Below the pieces are notes generated by a model that saw only the letters and a program-made list of their open reading frames with translations, made no database searches and was not told the origin of the DNA. A DNA stretch of 64,000 bases from Mucilaginibacter limnophilus (lineage in GTDB: Bacteria > Bacteroidota > Bacteroidia > Sphingobacteriales > Sphingobacteriaceae), in the NCBI RefSeq assembly GCF_004005815.1, contig NZ_SACK01000002.1, positions 930,001 to 994,000 on the forward strand. The letters are read 5' to 3'. Shown here in pieces: positions 7,495 to 16,798 of this stretch (position 1 is the stretch's first letter; each line of letters starts with the position of its first letter). The position numbers were made by a program, and so were the translations under genes.

Positions 7495-9921
7495 ATGAGA
7501 TTACTGACCCGTTGTGTACTTTCCCTTGTTTTGGGGATGATCTTTAACTATTCGTATGCGCAGACGGATTCGACAGGTATACAAGGCAGAATACTCACAG
7601 AATTTTCGGCACCGGCCGAAGCTGCCACGGTAAGATTACTCAGCCATCCGGATTCTATACTTATATCCTCAACCATTACAGATAAAAATGGATTTTTTCA
7701 GTTTAACAGGATAAAGCCCGGTAATTACTTCATAGCAGTTACAAAGGTTGGCTATAAGCGCTTGTACAGCATAAAATATCAGATACTGGCTAATAGTAGT
7801 GTAAAAGCAGCATCCGTGAGGCTGGTACCTTTAACACATCAGTTACAGGAAGTAAAAATCCAGGCTAAAAAAGATTATGTTGAAGTACGGCCCGATAAAA
7901 CTATTGTGAATGTAGATAAAAGCATTGTAGCTGCAGGCAGCAACATGCTTGATGTATTGGGCGGTACGCCGGGAGTGCGTGTATCGGGCGATGAAGTTTT
8001 GTTTAAAGGCGGCCAAAAGGCGCTGATAGCGGTTAACGGCAAGCCGGTGCTTCTGTCGAGTGAGCAGCTTGCCGAATTGCTGCGGAATTACCAGAGCAGC
8101 CAGGTAAGCCAGGTTGAACTGATTGAAAACCCTTCGGCACGATGGGACGCTGCCGGCGGCGGCGTAATCAACATCATCCTGAAAAAAGACCAAAACCTGG
8201 GCTGGCGGGTTAACATTAATGAAACTGCTGCTATAGGTCAAAATTACCGGTTAACCTCAAGCACGGCGGTGAACTACCGCAGCAGAAAACTTAACCTGTT
8301 TGCTACCTACACTGTTGGCCGCAGCGAAACAACGCGTGAATGGGATATTAACCGTAATATCCAGAATAATGGCGCTACAGAGGGGTATGATGTGAACTAT
8401 CGAAGCAACATCCGCTTAAGCACTCACAGCTTTAACACAGGTGGCGAACTGTCCTTTAACCCTAAACAAAGTTTAGGCGCACTGGTGCAGGGAAACATTA
8501 ACCCTACAGGTATAGGTAAGCGAAACAATACCTACCTGATGCGAAACGGGATTACCGACTCAACTATTACAACCGGCTCGTTTATTGACAGGGATGTAAG
8601 TAATATCAATTACAATCTTAATTACCGGGGCGTTTTTGGCAAGTTTGGTGAGCACACGCTTTCGGCTGATGCCGATTACATTATGTACGACCGGGCTTCG
8701 GTTGAAGACCTTACTAATAATTTTTACAACGCCTCAGGCTCTTTTTACCGTGATCCGTTGAAGCTGTATATCACCTCGCCGTCGGATATCGATGTATACT
8801 CATTTAAAATTGATTATACCCGTTTGATAGATAAGATCAGCAATGTGGATATTGGTTTTAAAACCAGTAAGGTTAAAAGCATCAACAGGATCGACTTTAA
8901 CAGGGTAGATGGTAACAGCCGCACATTGGTTGATTCGCTCACCGGCCGGTTTAATTATAATGAGCGTATAAACGCCGGTTATGTAAACTACGTGCGGCGT
9001 ATGAACAACGTAAGTATAACTGCCGGTTTAAGAGGCGAAATGACAATGGCCGACAGGGTGACCTATAACCCGGCAAATACTGCCGATACCAGTTATTTTA
9101 ACATATTTCCAAGTGTAATAATCAATTATGATCTGAACGACGATCATCAGCTGTCATTTTCGTACAACCGGCGTATCGAAAGGCCAAATTATCAAGACCT
9201 GAATCCTTTTGTAGCATATATCGATAAATATGCTTACAGCACCGGTAACCCTTATTTAAGGCCACAATACCGTAGTAGTTTCCAGATATCCGATATCTTT
9301 TTGTATAAATTCAGAGGTTCACTGGCCTTTAATGTTACTAAAGATTTTTATACAAACATCTTTCAGCAGGATAATGCCACCGGTGTATATACCACCGTTA
9401 CGGCTAACATTGGTACACGTCACCAGTACATGGCCGAGATACGCGCGCCTTTTAAAATTGGTAGCTGGTGGGATATTAACGCTTATGCACAGGGTACTTA
9501 TGAAAGGTTTTTATATAAAACGCCCGGCGCTGCTAACAAAGCGGCTTACGATCTGATAGTGCAGGTAAACCAGCAGTTTAAAATAACTGACAAAGTAAGC
9601 GCCGAGCTTTATACTTCATATGAAACGCCTACTTATTTCGGCATAAAATATTACCGGGAGCAATATTTTGTGAACGCCGGAGTAAGCCGAGGTATCTTGA
9701 GTAATAAGGGAAGCATAAAGCTGCAGATAAGCGATATTTTTAACACACGCACGTACCGATATAACACCACCTATTTAAACCTCGATTTGCATGGAAGGGA
9801 AAAGTCCGGAACCCGTTTTGTGACGCTAAACTTTTCTTACAGATTTGGTAATGATGCGCTGAAGAACGCCCGTAAACGCACAGGTGGCAGCCAGGACGAG
9901 CGAAACAGGCTTGGTGATTAA
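7495..9921 (+). CDS. TonB-dependent receptor-like outer-membrane protein
   Basis: 808 aa with a signal peptide ending SYAQ. Residues 27-115 form a carboxypeptidase-regulatory-like (Ig-like) domain (GIQGRILTE...DKNGFFQFNRIKPGNYFI). A plug-like segment follows (VNVDKSIVAAGSNMLDVLGGTPGVRV, AVNGKP, IENPSARWDAAGGGVINIILKK). The rest is beta-barrel strands ending FVTLNFSYRFG. This is the outer-membrane beta-barrel family in which no SusD partner is present, and none is seen here. The ligand is not predictable. It overlaps the convergent KTSC gene by 4 nt. Confidence 0.88.
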   Translation: MRLLTRCVLSLVLGMIFNYSYAQTDSTGIQGRILTEFSAPAEAATVRLLSHPDSILISSTITDKNGFFQFNRIKPGNYFIAVTKVGYKRLYSIKYQILANSSVKAASVRLVPLTHQLQEVKIQAKKDYVEVRPDKTIVNVDKSIVAAGSNMLDVLGGTPGVRVSGDEVLFKGGQKALIAVNGKPVLLSSEQLAELLRNYQSSQVSQVELIENPSARWDAAGGGVINIILKKDQNLGWRVNINETAAIGQNYRLTSSTAVNYRSRKLNLFATYTVGRSETTREWDINRNIQNNGATEGYDVNYRSNIRLSTHSFNTGGELSFNPKQSLGALVQGNINPTGIGKRNNTYLMRNGITDSTITTGSFIDRDVSNINYNLNYRGVFGKFGEHTLSADADYIMYDRASVEDLTNNFYNASGSFYRDPLKLYITSPSDIDVYSFKIDYTRLIDKISNVDIGFKTSKVKSINRIDFNRVDGNSRTLVDSLTGRFNYNERINAGYVNYVRRMNNVSITAGLRGEMTMADRVTYNPANTADTSYFNIFPSVIINYDLNDDHQLSFSYNRRIERPNYQDLNPFVAYIDKYAYSTGNPYLRPQYRSSFQISDIFLYKFRGSLAFNVTKDFYTNIFQQDNATGVYTTVTANIGTRHQYMAEIRAPFKIGSWWDINAYAQGTYERFLYKTPGAANKAAYDLIVQVNQQFKITDKVSAELYTSYETPTYFGIKYYREQYFVNAGVSRGILSNKGSIKLQISDIFNTRTYRYNTTYLNLDLHGREKSGTRFVTLNFSYRFGNDALKNARKRTGGSQDERNRLGD

Positions 9922-10133
9922 GCTACCCTCACCTCTTCATACTTACCTTTTATTTTTTTTACAAAGAAACGGCCTAACGATTCGGCTTGCCTGAATTTTT
10001 TGTAGAATGCGGGTGGAAGCTTTAAATATTGCCAAACGCCGCCATTGTCTCTGAACTCAAGCTCGAGTATCTTATGCTGTTTGTCGTAGCCGATACTTTG
10101 CAGTGCTGATGATTGTACAGGTTCGCGTTTCAT
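9918..10133 (-). CDS. KTSC domain protein
   Basis: About 71 aa from the ATG at 10133 (MKREPVQSS); a second ATG four codons upstream (10145) is also possible. The motif order SSALQSIGYD, ILELEFRDNGGVWQYLKLPPAFYKKF and ESLGRFFVKKIKGKY matches the small KTSC domain, thought to bind nucleic acid or lysyl-tRNA-synthetase-like partners. The length equals a lone KTSC domain. Its end overlaps the receptor gene by 4 nt on the other strand. Confidence 0.82.
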   Translation of the reverse strand: MKREPVQSSALQSIGYDKQHKILELEFRDNGGVWQYLKLPPAFYKKFRQAESLGRFFVKKIKGKYEEVRVA

Positions 10134-10171
10134 GGAAAATATCAATCAAAACCTGTACCATTTAAACAGGG

Positions 10172-10534
10172 TTATCCGGCGTAGCCGCTAAGCATACTAA
10201 AGGTAATTATGCCGAGGACCAATAGCGTGATAAAGGTATAGAGATGATCTTTTTCGATAACAAAACCAACTGCCGAAAAGATAAGGCGAAATACAGGAGT
10301 GGCTATAAGCAGCATAATGCCTGCCTGTATAATGGCGCCGCCTTTAAGATGCAAAATATTACCAAAAACGTGCGCAGGCTGGGCGTAATCAGGTATCCCC
10401 TTGAAGGCAGTATAAGCAGCTTGCTGGTTGCCATGATGAAGCAAAAAAATAATACCCCCAAGCGCGGCAATACTTATGGATGCATAAACACCAATACGCA
10501 GTAAGTTGCCTATTATAACCTGTAATCTGTCCAT
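10172..10534 (-). CDS. DUF1634 membrane protein, partner of the TauE/SafE exporter
   Basis: The ATG at 10534 (MDRLQVIIGNLLRIGVYAS) overlaps the stop codon of the upstream gene by one base (TAATG), indicating translational coupling. About 120 aa with three hydrophobic helices, at roughly residues 13-32, 65-85 and 97-117. The sequence fits DUF1634, a small membrane protein usually encoded next to TSUP transporters as here. It probably assists the exporter; mechanism unknown. Confidence 0.85.
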   Translation of the reverse strand: MDRLQVIIGNLLRIGVYASISIAALGGIIFLLHHGNQQAAYTAFKGIPDYAQPAHVFGNILHLKGGAIIQAGIMLLIATPVFRLIFSAVGFVIEKDHLYTFITLLVLGIITFSMLSGYAG

Positions 10535-11370
10535 TAAATTTGTCCGCTCAATCCTCTGTAAATCATTTGTACTGCCAGTAAAAAAATTATTCCAGCAAAC
10601 AGCCATTTTAACAAGTTTGACGACTGAGTTTTAACCAGTATTTTAGAACCTGTAATAGCGCCAAGCACCACACCAATAACAACCGGCATACAAACTCCCG
10701 GATCAATGTACCCCCGTTGCAGGTAGATTACCGCGCTGGCCGCAGCGGTAACACCTATCATAAAATTGCTGGTAGTGGTTGAAACCTTGAATGGTATCCG
10801 CATCAATCCGTCCATCACCACCACTTTTAACGCCCCCGAGCCTATGCCGATAATCCCCGAAACCATCCCGGCCAGCATCATTAAAAAGAAGCCGCCGCCA
10901 ACATTTGCTATTTTATACGGAATGTGGGTATCTCCGTCAGGATACTCTCCGTCGAGTTTTAGTTTATCTGCGAGATAACTCTTTTTTGTGTTGATGTGAT
11001 TCTCTTTTTTGCGAAGCGATATTATTGACGAAGCAATTAAAATAAAGCCGAAAAGCAGGGCAATATAATGCGCCGATATGTAAACAGCTACCAATGCGCC
11101 TATAAAAGCACCGATGGTTGTAGCAATTTCAAGGAAGATACCCAGCCGCATGTTGGTAATGCCTTCTTTAACATAAGCTGCCGCCGAACCTGATGACGTC
11201 GCTATAGCCGATACAAGCGAAGCGCCAACCGCGTAATGTATATCAACATGAAGCAAAATGGTAAGCAGCGGAATAATAACAAAACCACCGCCAAGGCCGG
11301 TTAACGACCCGAGGAAACCAGCCGCGTAAGCACCTAAGAAAAGTATCAGCGTAAATATCAGTATCGTCAT
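10534..11370 (-). CDS. TauE/SafE family anion exporter (TSUP)
   Basis: 278 aa, about eight membrane segments. The two TSUP repeat signatures are visible: GFLGSLTGLGGGFVIIPLL near the N-terminus and GMVSGIIGIGSGALKVVVMDG in the second half. The family exports sulfite, sulfoacetate or related organo-sulfur anions; the substrate cannot be read here. It is the first gene of a two-gene operon with the DUF1634 gene. Confidence 0.92.
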   Translation of the reverse strand: MTILIFTLILFLGAYAAGFLGSLTGLGGGFVIIPLLTILLHVDIHYAVGASLVSAIATSSGSAAAYVKEGITNMRLGIFLEIATTIGAFIGALVAVYISAHYIALLFGFILIASSIISLRKKENHINTKKSYLADKLKLDGEYPDGDTHIPYKIANVGGGFFLMMLAGMVSGIIGIGSGALKVVVMDGLMRIPFKVSTTTSNFMIGVTAAASAVIYLQRGYIDPGVCMPVVIGVVLGAITGSKILVKTQSSNLLKWLFAGIIFLLAVQMIYRGLSGQI

Positions 11371-11502
11371 AGAAGTACGGCCAGTTAAGCAAAAGTAGGA
11401 TTTTTATTGCCAAAGGGTTAGCTAATATCATTGTAATGTTTGTATTTCAATAAGGTTCAACAATAACTAATATGATGTGTTAAGCTAAAAACCCTTAATG
11501 CT

Positions 11503-12561
11503 ATGGCTTACCAGAAAATAGTTGAGTTGCTTGGCAACGATGCCGAAAACCTGTTGAATTATAAAAGCAATACCTTTAGTAAAGACCTGCTGCACCTGCC
11601 CGGACCGGATTTTGCCGACCGTGTGTTTGTGCAAAGCAACCGCAATCAGCAGGTGATACGTAACCTTACCGCCATGTATAATCACGGACGGCTGGCCGGA
11701 ACGGGCTATTTGTCGATATTGCCTGTCGATCAGGATATAGAGCATACTGCAGGCGCGTCGTTCGCTAAAAATCCTTTGTATTTCGATCCGGAAAATATCA
11801 TTAAGCTTGCTATTGAAGGCGGCTCGAACGCGGTGGCAACCACCTTTGGTAACCTGGCCATCGTGTCGCGCAAGTATGCACATAAAATACCGTTCATTGT
11901 GAAGATCAACCATAACGAGCTGTTGACTTATCCCACAAAATATAACCAGATCATGTTCGGGTCAGTTGATGATGCCTGGAACCTTGGCGCAGCTGCGGTA
12001 GGAGCGACGATTTATTTTGGCTCGGAAGAGTCGGGAAGGCAGATCATCGAAGTGTCTCAGGCTTTTGAACGCGCTCATGAATTAGGTATGGCCACCATAT
12101 TATGGTGTTATACACGTAACAATGCATTTAAAAAAGACGGCGTGAACTATGAAACAGCCGCCGATATAACTGCGCAGGCTAATCATATAGGCGTTACCAT
12201 ACAGGCTGATATTATCAAACAAAAAATGCCTGATGTAAACGGTGGTTTCACCGCATTGAATTTTTCAAAGAGCGACCCGCTGATGTACAGCGAACTGGCA
12301 AGCGATCATCCTATCGACCTGTGCCGGTACCAGGTGGCAAATTGTTATATGGGCAGGGCAGGGCTCATCAATTCAGGTGGAGAGTCAAAGGGTCCTGGCG
12401 ATCTGGCTAATTCGGTGTTGAACGCCGTGATAAACAAACGTGCAGGTGGTACCGGGTTAATTTTAGGCCGCAGGGCCTTTCAAAGGCCTTTTGCTGAAGG
12501 TGTGGAATTTCTGCATACCATACAGGATGTGTATCTTGCCCCTGAAATCGACATAGCCTGA
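11503..12561 (+). CDS. fbaB: Class I fructose-bisphosphate aldolase, FbaB/DhnA type
   Basis: 352 aa. It matches the archaeal-type class I aldolases: [50 protein letters not shown] (a Schiff-base-lysine style strand), and the phosphate-binding C-terminus [18 protein letters not shown]...[12 protein letters not shown]. It would split fructose-1,6-bisphosphate into dihydroxyacetone phosphate and glyceraldehyde-3-phosphate in the cytoplasm. The start ATG follows an AT-rich 130-bp intergenic region. The stop is 8 nt before the sugar kinase gene, so the two form an operon and probably act in succession. Confidence 0.9.
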   Translation: MAYQKIVELLGNDAENLLNYKSNTFSKDLLHLPGPDFADRVFVQSNRNQQVIRNLTAMYNHGRLAGTGYLSILPVDQDIEHTAGASFAKNPLYFDPENIIKLAIEGGSNAVATTFGNLAIVSRKYAHKIPFIVKINHNELLTYPTKYNQIMFGSVDDAWNLGAAAVGATIYFGSEESGRQIIEVSQAFERAHELGMATILWCYTRNNAFKKDGVNYETAADITAQANHIGVTIQADIIKQKMPDVNGGFTALNFSKSDPLMYSELASDHPIDLCRYQVANCYMGRAGLINSGGESKGPGDLANSVLNAVINKRAGGTGLILGRRAFQRPFAEGVEFLHTIQDVYLAPEIDIA

Positions 12562-12569
12562 TACCACAA

Positions 12570-13508
12570 ATGAAACAGATACTCACCCTTACGTTAAGCC
12601 CGACCATAGACAAAAGCACCAGCGTTGACAAAATAATCGCCGAGCAAAAACTGGATTGTGATTTACCCAAGTTTGAACCGGGCGGTGGCGGTATCAATGT
12701 TTCAAGAGCGTTAAAAAGATTAGGGGTTGATTCTATAGCATTGTTTCCGTCGGGCGGTTTAACAGGCAAGCGTTTGCAGGCGCTGCTTGATGAAGAAAAT
12801 ATCACCCAGCATGCCATACTTACCAAGAACCTTACACGCGAGAACTTCATTGTGGTAAGCCGTGCCACCAATGAGCAATTTCGCTTCGGTATGCCTGCAC
12901 CAGAACTGCTTCCGAAAGAAGAAGCAAAAGTGTTAAAGGTGATTAAAGAGCTGGCCCATAAAATTGGTTACATTGTAGCCAGCGGCAGTATTCCGCAAGG
13001 TATGAGTGATGATTTTCTGGCCAAAGTTGCCCGCATTGCGCATAAGGAAGAGGCACGACTGATAGTGGATACTTCGGGCGAGGCGCTTAAACATGCTGTT
13101 GATGAAGGAGTTTACCTGCTGAAGCCTAACCAAAGCGAGCTGCGCCGATTAACCGGTTTGGAGGTGGAAAGTAACGACGAGGTAGAAGCCGCAGCACACC
13201 AGATTATTGACCGTGGCAAGTGCGAAGTGGTAGTGGTATCGATGGGGCCGCATGGCGCGCATACCGTAACTAAAGACTTTTCAGAGCATGTAAGCGCACC
13301 AAGCGTTAAAAAGCGCAGTACTGTTGGCGCCGGCGATAGCATGGTGGCCGGCATGGTTTACGGCTGTACAAAAGGTTTTGATTTGCAGCATATTGTACGT
13401 ATGGGTATTGCCTGCGGCACCGCGGCAACCATGAACCCCGGAACTGAGCTGTTTAAAAAAGATGATGTTGACAGGTTATATGAGTGGCTGGTGAAGAAGA
13501 TAAAGTAA
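12570..13508 (+). CDS. PfkB-type phosphofructokinase / 1-phosphofructokinase
   Basis: 312 aa, ribokinase-like fold. N-terminal substrate-binding GGGGINVSRALKRLG; C-terminal anion-hole and catalytic motif GAGDSMVAGM with Asp256 as the likely base. LTLSPTIDKSTSV at the start is typical of the LacC/FruK/PfkB branch that phosphorylates hexose phosphates. Directly downstream of the FbaB-type aldolase, it would supply fructose-1,6-bisphosphate to it. Distinguishing fructose-6-P from fructose-1-P or tagatose-6-P as substrate is not possible by eye. Confidence 0.88.
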   Translation: MKQILTLTLSPTIDKSTSVDKIIAEQKLDCDLPKFEPGGGGINVSRALKRLGVDSIALFPSGGLTGKRLQALLDEENITQHAILTKNLTRENFIVVSRATNEQFRFGMPAPELLPKEEAKVLKVIKELAHKIGYIVASGSIPQGMSDDFLAKVARIAHKEEARLIVDTSGEALKHAVDEGVYLLKPNQSELRRLTGLEVESNDEVEAAAHQIIDRGKCEVVVVSMGPHGAHTVTKDFSEHVSAPSVKKRSTVGAGDSMVAGMVYGCTKGFDLQHIVRMGIACGTAATMNPGTELFKKDDVDRLYEWLVKKIK

Positions 13509-13546
13509 GTTAGTTACCTGTTTTGTATTTCCTAAAACCTATCCTT

Positions 13547-14254
13547 ATGACTTTATCTGAACTTATAATTAAAACCTCTTTTAACTTTTCTGTTTGGTTG
13601 ATAAGAAGCTGTTTTAACACAAAAATTTGTGATGATCAGCATGATGATTTAAGACGAATGGATATCGGCACACTTGGCAGGGATATAGCTGACTGCCTCG
13701 ACAAGCATGGCATAAAGATGGTGCCGGGTTTCGAAAGCCATGATTTGAAGCACGTTTTGCTCGACTTCAAAATGACGCCTCTCGACGAAATAAGGATGCA
13801 GGCGTTTATGTTGGGCAACGGAAATTATTCATTTGCATGTTTCGCTATCTTGCTGTTTGGAGCTATACTATTACCAAACAGTTGGGTATTATTTTATAGG
13901 GATTTTTTAGCCGGAAGAAATACACAGCCGATAAGCAACTATACTATTCAAGGCTATGCAGGTATGAACACCTTGTTACTGCGTCATCAAATTGAAGGTA
14001 AACAAGTACAGGAGCATTTTACAATGTACTCTTTCGTAAGAGCAGCCGCATTTGTAATGATTTTAAGTGGTGTATTTGGAATGTGTTTCTGCCTTCCGTT
14101 TCTATTCTCATCCAATATAGCTGATCTTATCGGCGCAGGATTTCCCTTTCTAGGAGGAGCTGTTTTAACGGTTGGTGGAGTTTTGACTTTATCTCAGCAG
14201 TCAACTCATCAATATAAACATGTAATTTCAGTTGGGGTTAAAGTCAATTGTTAA
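13547..14254 (+). CDS. COQ4-like metal-site protein with membrane helices
   Basis: The frame opens at a TTG (13523), but the ATG at 13547 (MTLSELIIKTSF) is a better start; about 235 aa. Residues 65-81 read HDLKHVLLDFKMTPLDE, exactly the HDxxHx11E signature of the COQ4 family, and the following RMQAFMLGNGNYS fits that family. Eukaryotic Coq4 acts in ubiquinone assembly, but Bacteroidota normally use menaquinone, so the role here is open. About residues 91-107 form one hydrophobic helix and the last 80 residues contain two more, unusual additions to a Coq4 core. Confidence 0.7.
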   Translation: MTLSELIIKTSFNFSVWLIRSCFNTKICDDQHDDLRRMDIGTLGRDIADCLDKHGIKMVPGFESHDLKHVLLDFKMTPLDEIRMQAFMLGNGNYSFACFAILLFGAILLPNSWVLFYRDFLAGRNTQPISNYTIQGYAGMNTLLLRHQIEGKQVQEHFTMYSFVRAAAFVMILSGVFGMCFCLPFLFSSNIADLIGAGFPFLGGAVLTVGGVLTLSQQSTHQYKHVISVGVKVNC

Positions 14255-14321
14255 AAAACGTTAATCTGTATTGACCTAAACATCAACTTGCTTAAGTTTA
14301 TTGCAACCTTAGCAATAAACC

Positions 14322-15095
14322 ATGTCAACCTTAACCACATTAGTTAAAGCACTATGCGTAGGCTTGTGCCTGTGCATAACTATCTTCAACACTTCTTTTG
14401 TTGTCGAAAAAGACTTCCTTGAAAAGCAAAAGAGCAACATCCGGGTTAAAACCGCTTATACCGATAAGGAAAAACTGATTAACCAGCGACTGGCGCCTTT
14501 CAACATCTCACTTAATAACATTAACATCTTAATTACCGCTTTTAAGGCCGAACAGCAGCTCATTGTTTATGTAAAAAAGCCGTCGGATGCCAGGTATCAA
14601 AGGTTTGCAAGCTATGATATCTGCTCAAGGTCGGGTATGCTCGGTCCCAAACGCAGGCGCGGCGACGGACAGGTGCCTGAAGGTTTTTATTATATCGACA
14701 GGTTTAATCCGGCAAGCAACTTTTACTTGTCACTTGGCTTGAATTACCCTAACCAGGCCGATAAGATACGCGCCGGAAACAATGATCCGGGCAACGATAT
14801 CTTTATTCATGGCAGCTGTGTCACGATAGGCTGTATGCCCATGACGGATAATCTTATCAAAGAAATATACGTCCTTGCAATACAGGCACACCATAGCGGT
14901 CAATTACGCATACCGGTTTATGTGTTTCCTTACCGTTTTGACGGTGTAAGCTCCACGGCATTCGCGGCACCATATCAGCAGGACAAACCTACTATTGCGT
15001 TTTGGAATACGTTGCGTTCAGGTTATAACAGGTTTATTTCAACCAAACAGGAACTGGCCGTACGTATAGATAATAAGGGGGCTTATACTTTTTAA
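14322..15095 (+). CDS. Murein L,D-transpeptidase (YafK-like)
   Basis: 257 aa with an N-terminal hydrophobic export signal (residues 10-28). The YkuD-type active site is clear: FIHGSC with Cys166 and IGCMPMTD with Cys171, the nucleophile. Upstream, GPKRRRGDGQVPEGFYYIDRFNP is the usual YafK-subgroup block. It would form or hydrolyse crosslinks between peptidoglycan and peptides or proteins in the periplasm. Monocistronic. Confidence 0.9.
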   Translation: MSTLTTLVKALCVGLCLCITIFNTSFVVEKDFLEKQKSNIRVKTAYTDKEKLINQRLAPFNISLNNINILITAFKAEQQLIVYVKKPSDARYQRFASYDICSRSGMLGPKRRRGDGQVPEGFYYIDRFNPASNFYLSLGLNYPNQADKIRAGNNDPGNDIFIHGSCVTIGCMPMTDNLIKEIYVLAIQAHHSGQLRIPVYVFPYRFDGVSSTAFAAPYQQDKPTIAFWNTLRSGYNRFISTKQELAVRIDNKGAYTF

Positions 15096-15138
15096 CCGGA
15101 TACTTTACTTTTTCACGATAAGCGCTATATTAGCACTT

Positions 15139-15148
15139 TGTATGTACA
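15139..15148. promoter_or_regulatory. GntR-type operator upstream of the 15196 gene
   Basis: TGTATGTACA, 9 of 10 identical to the perfect TGTATATACA core. It lies 47 bases before the start codon. The flanking ACTTTG is shared with the site at 19219. Confidence 0.6.
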
Positions 15149-15195
15149 TTTGAAATGAATCTTTTCACTGTACACTTACCAATTTTTAAACTATC

Positions 15196-16728
15196 GTGAA
15201 TAAGCAAAAAATTTATGCGCTGGCTGTTGCTGGCCTTATCGCATTTTCGGCACAAGCCGGTAATATCGATACAGCTAAACGGTTTTCAGTTACTAACGCT
15301 TTAGGCAATAACATGGTTGTGCAGCAAGGCAAACCCTTAAAAATATGGGGAAAAGCACCTGCCGGCGATGTAATTGAGTTAAATGCCGACTGGGGCAAAA
15401 GTGCAAAAACCACTGCCGGCGCCGATGGCAAATGGCTGGCAGAAATAAAAGTTCCTTCTGCAAAGCGAGGCGATTTTAAGCCGCATACCATTACCATCAT
15501 TCACAAAAAAGCATCAGGTTCAAATATTGTTACCGACAATTTGCGGTTCACTAATGTTTTAATCGGCGATGTTTGGTTTGCAAGCGGGCAATCAAATATG
15601 GAGCTACGCATAGCGGCCGTTCCTGGCTGGAGCAGCGGTATTAAGGATTTTGAGAAAGAAGTACCGCTTACCAATTATCCTAACATACGGTTGTTCAAAT
15701 CGGATATGGGTATCGATTTCACCCCTCAGGACACTATAAAAGGCGGTAAATGGGAAGTATGTTCGCCAAAAACAGCTGCAGGTTTCAGCGCAGTAGCTTA
15801 CTTCTTCGGTCGCGAACTGTATAACAAACGGCAAATACCCATTGGCCTTGTCGACCAGGCCATACCCGCTACAGCTGCGCAAAATTTTACTGATATCAAT
15901 GTGCTTCTGGCTGATAGCATCCTGAAGAAAAAGTATGTCGATCCCTATGCAAAGGCGGTTGACAGTATCAAAGCAAAAAATGATAAAGCAACCACACTGG
16001 CCTCTCTTACTTACCCAGGACTGGTGTACAACAAGATGATCTGTCCTTTTCAGGATCTATCAGTAAAAGGCTTCATCTGGTACCAGGGCGAATCAAATAA
16101 TCTTGATAGCACATTATATACCCACCTAAGCACAGCCATGTTGCAAAGCTGGCGAAAGGACTTTGAGCAAGGCGACCTGCCATTTTATTTTGTACAAATG
16201 ACACCTTACAAATGGAATAATAACGATTCTACTGCCAACTGGTATGCCAAATTCCGCGAAGCGCAGGAAGCTATACTTAAGGTTAAAAACACGGGCATGG
16301 CAGTTACGATGGACATCGGTGAGCCGGACAATATTCACCCGCTGAATAAAAAAGATGTAGGTGTTCGTTTGGGCAAAATTGCGCTGGCAAAAACCTATGG
16401 TGAGGATGTAATTTATGAAGGCCCGCATTTTAAAAGCTTTAAAGTTTATGGAAGCTCCGTTACCGTTCAGTTTGTAAAAAGCAGCATAGCAGGCGGTTTA
16501 AAAACTAACGACCGCATGGCGCCAAAGTATTTTTATCTGGCAGGCGCTGATAAAAGGTTTTATAAAGCTGACGCGAAGATTGTAAACAACCAGATAGTGC
16601 TTACATCTCAGCAGGTTCAAAAGCCGGTTGCGGTACGCTATGCGTTTACCAATTTCCCCGTTACAAATCTATCCAACGGTGCGGGGCTGCCTGCTGTTCC
16701 TTTTCGTACCGATAATTGGACGAATTAA
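15196..16728 (+). CDS. Sialate O-acetylesterase-like SGNH hydrolase 1
   Basis: 510 aa with a signal peptide (ALAVAGLIAFSAQAG). The start is GTG at 15196. The N-terminal Ig-like segment (NNMVVQQGKPLKIWGKAPAGD) precedes the catalytic SGNH domain with FASGQSNMEL (nucleophile Ser133) and the WYQGESN block; the DNIHPLNKKDVGVRLGKIAL block carries the late catalytic His. Such enzymes remove acetyl groups from sialic acid or from other glycans; in Bacteroidota they often act on plant or host polysaccharides. It is 53% of a pair: the enzyme at 19307 has the same architecture. Preceded by an operator at 15139. Confidence 0.87.
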   Translation: MNKQKIYALAVAGLIAFSAQAGNIDTAKRFSVTNALGNNMVVQQGKPLKIWGKAPAGDVIELNADWGKSAKTTAGADGKWLAEIKVPSAKRGDFKPHTITIIHKKASGSNIVTDNLRFTNVLIGDVWFASGQSNMELRIAAVPGWSSGIKDFEKEVPLTNYPNIRLFKSDMGIDFTPQDTIKGGKWEVCSPKTAAGFSAVAYFFGRELYNKRQIPIGLVDQAIPATAAQNFTDINVLLADSILKKKYVDPYAKAVDSIKAKNDKATTLASLTYPGLVYNKMICPFQDLSVKGFIWYQGESNNLDSTLYTHLSTAMLQSWRKDFEQGDLPFYFVQMTPYKWNNNDSTANWYAKFREAQEAILKVKNTGMAVTMDIGEPDNIHPLNKKDVGVRLGKIALAKTYGEDVIYEGPHFKSFKVYGSSVTVQFVKSSIAGGLKTNDRMAPKYFYLAGADKRFYKADAKIVNNQIVLTSQQVQKPVAVRYAFTNFPVTNLSNGAGLPAVPFRTDNWTN

Positions 16729-16761
16729 ATATAGTTGATTATAACCTGAAAAGTATTTATA

Positions 16762-16775
16762 CTTGTATATACAAG
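16762..16775. promoter_or_regulatory. Perfect 14-bp GntR-type operator upstream of the GH92 gene
   Basis: CTTGTATATACAAG, a perfect palindrome ending 23 bases before the GH92 start codon at 16799. HutC/FadR-type GntR proteins with UTRA domains bind dyads of this kind (for example the CTTGTATGTACAAG-like HutC sites), and such a regulator is encoded at 35608. Confidence 0.7.
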
Positions 16776-16798
16776 CTGCCAATTAAACCCAAGTATCA

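Noticed and set aside
12407..12871. 154-codon minus-strand frame
   Set aside because: Antisense to the end of the aldolase and the start of the PfkB kinase, both with clear motifs; its own translation has no recognisable pattern.
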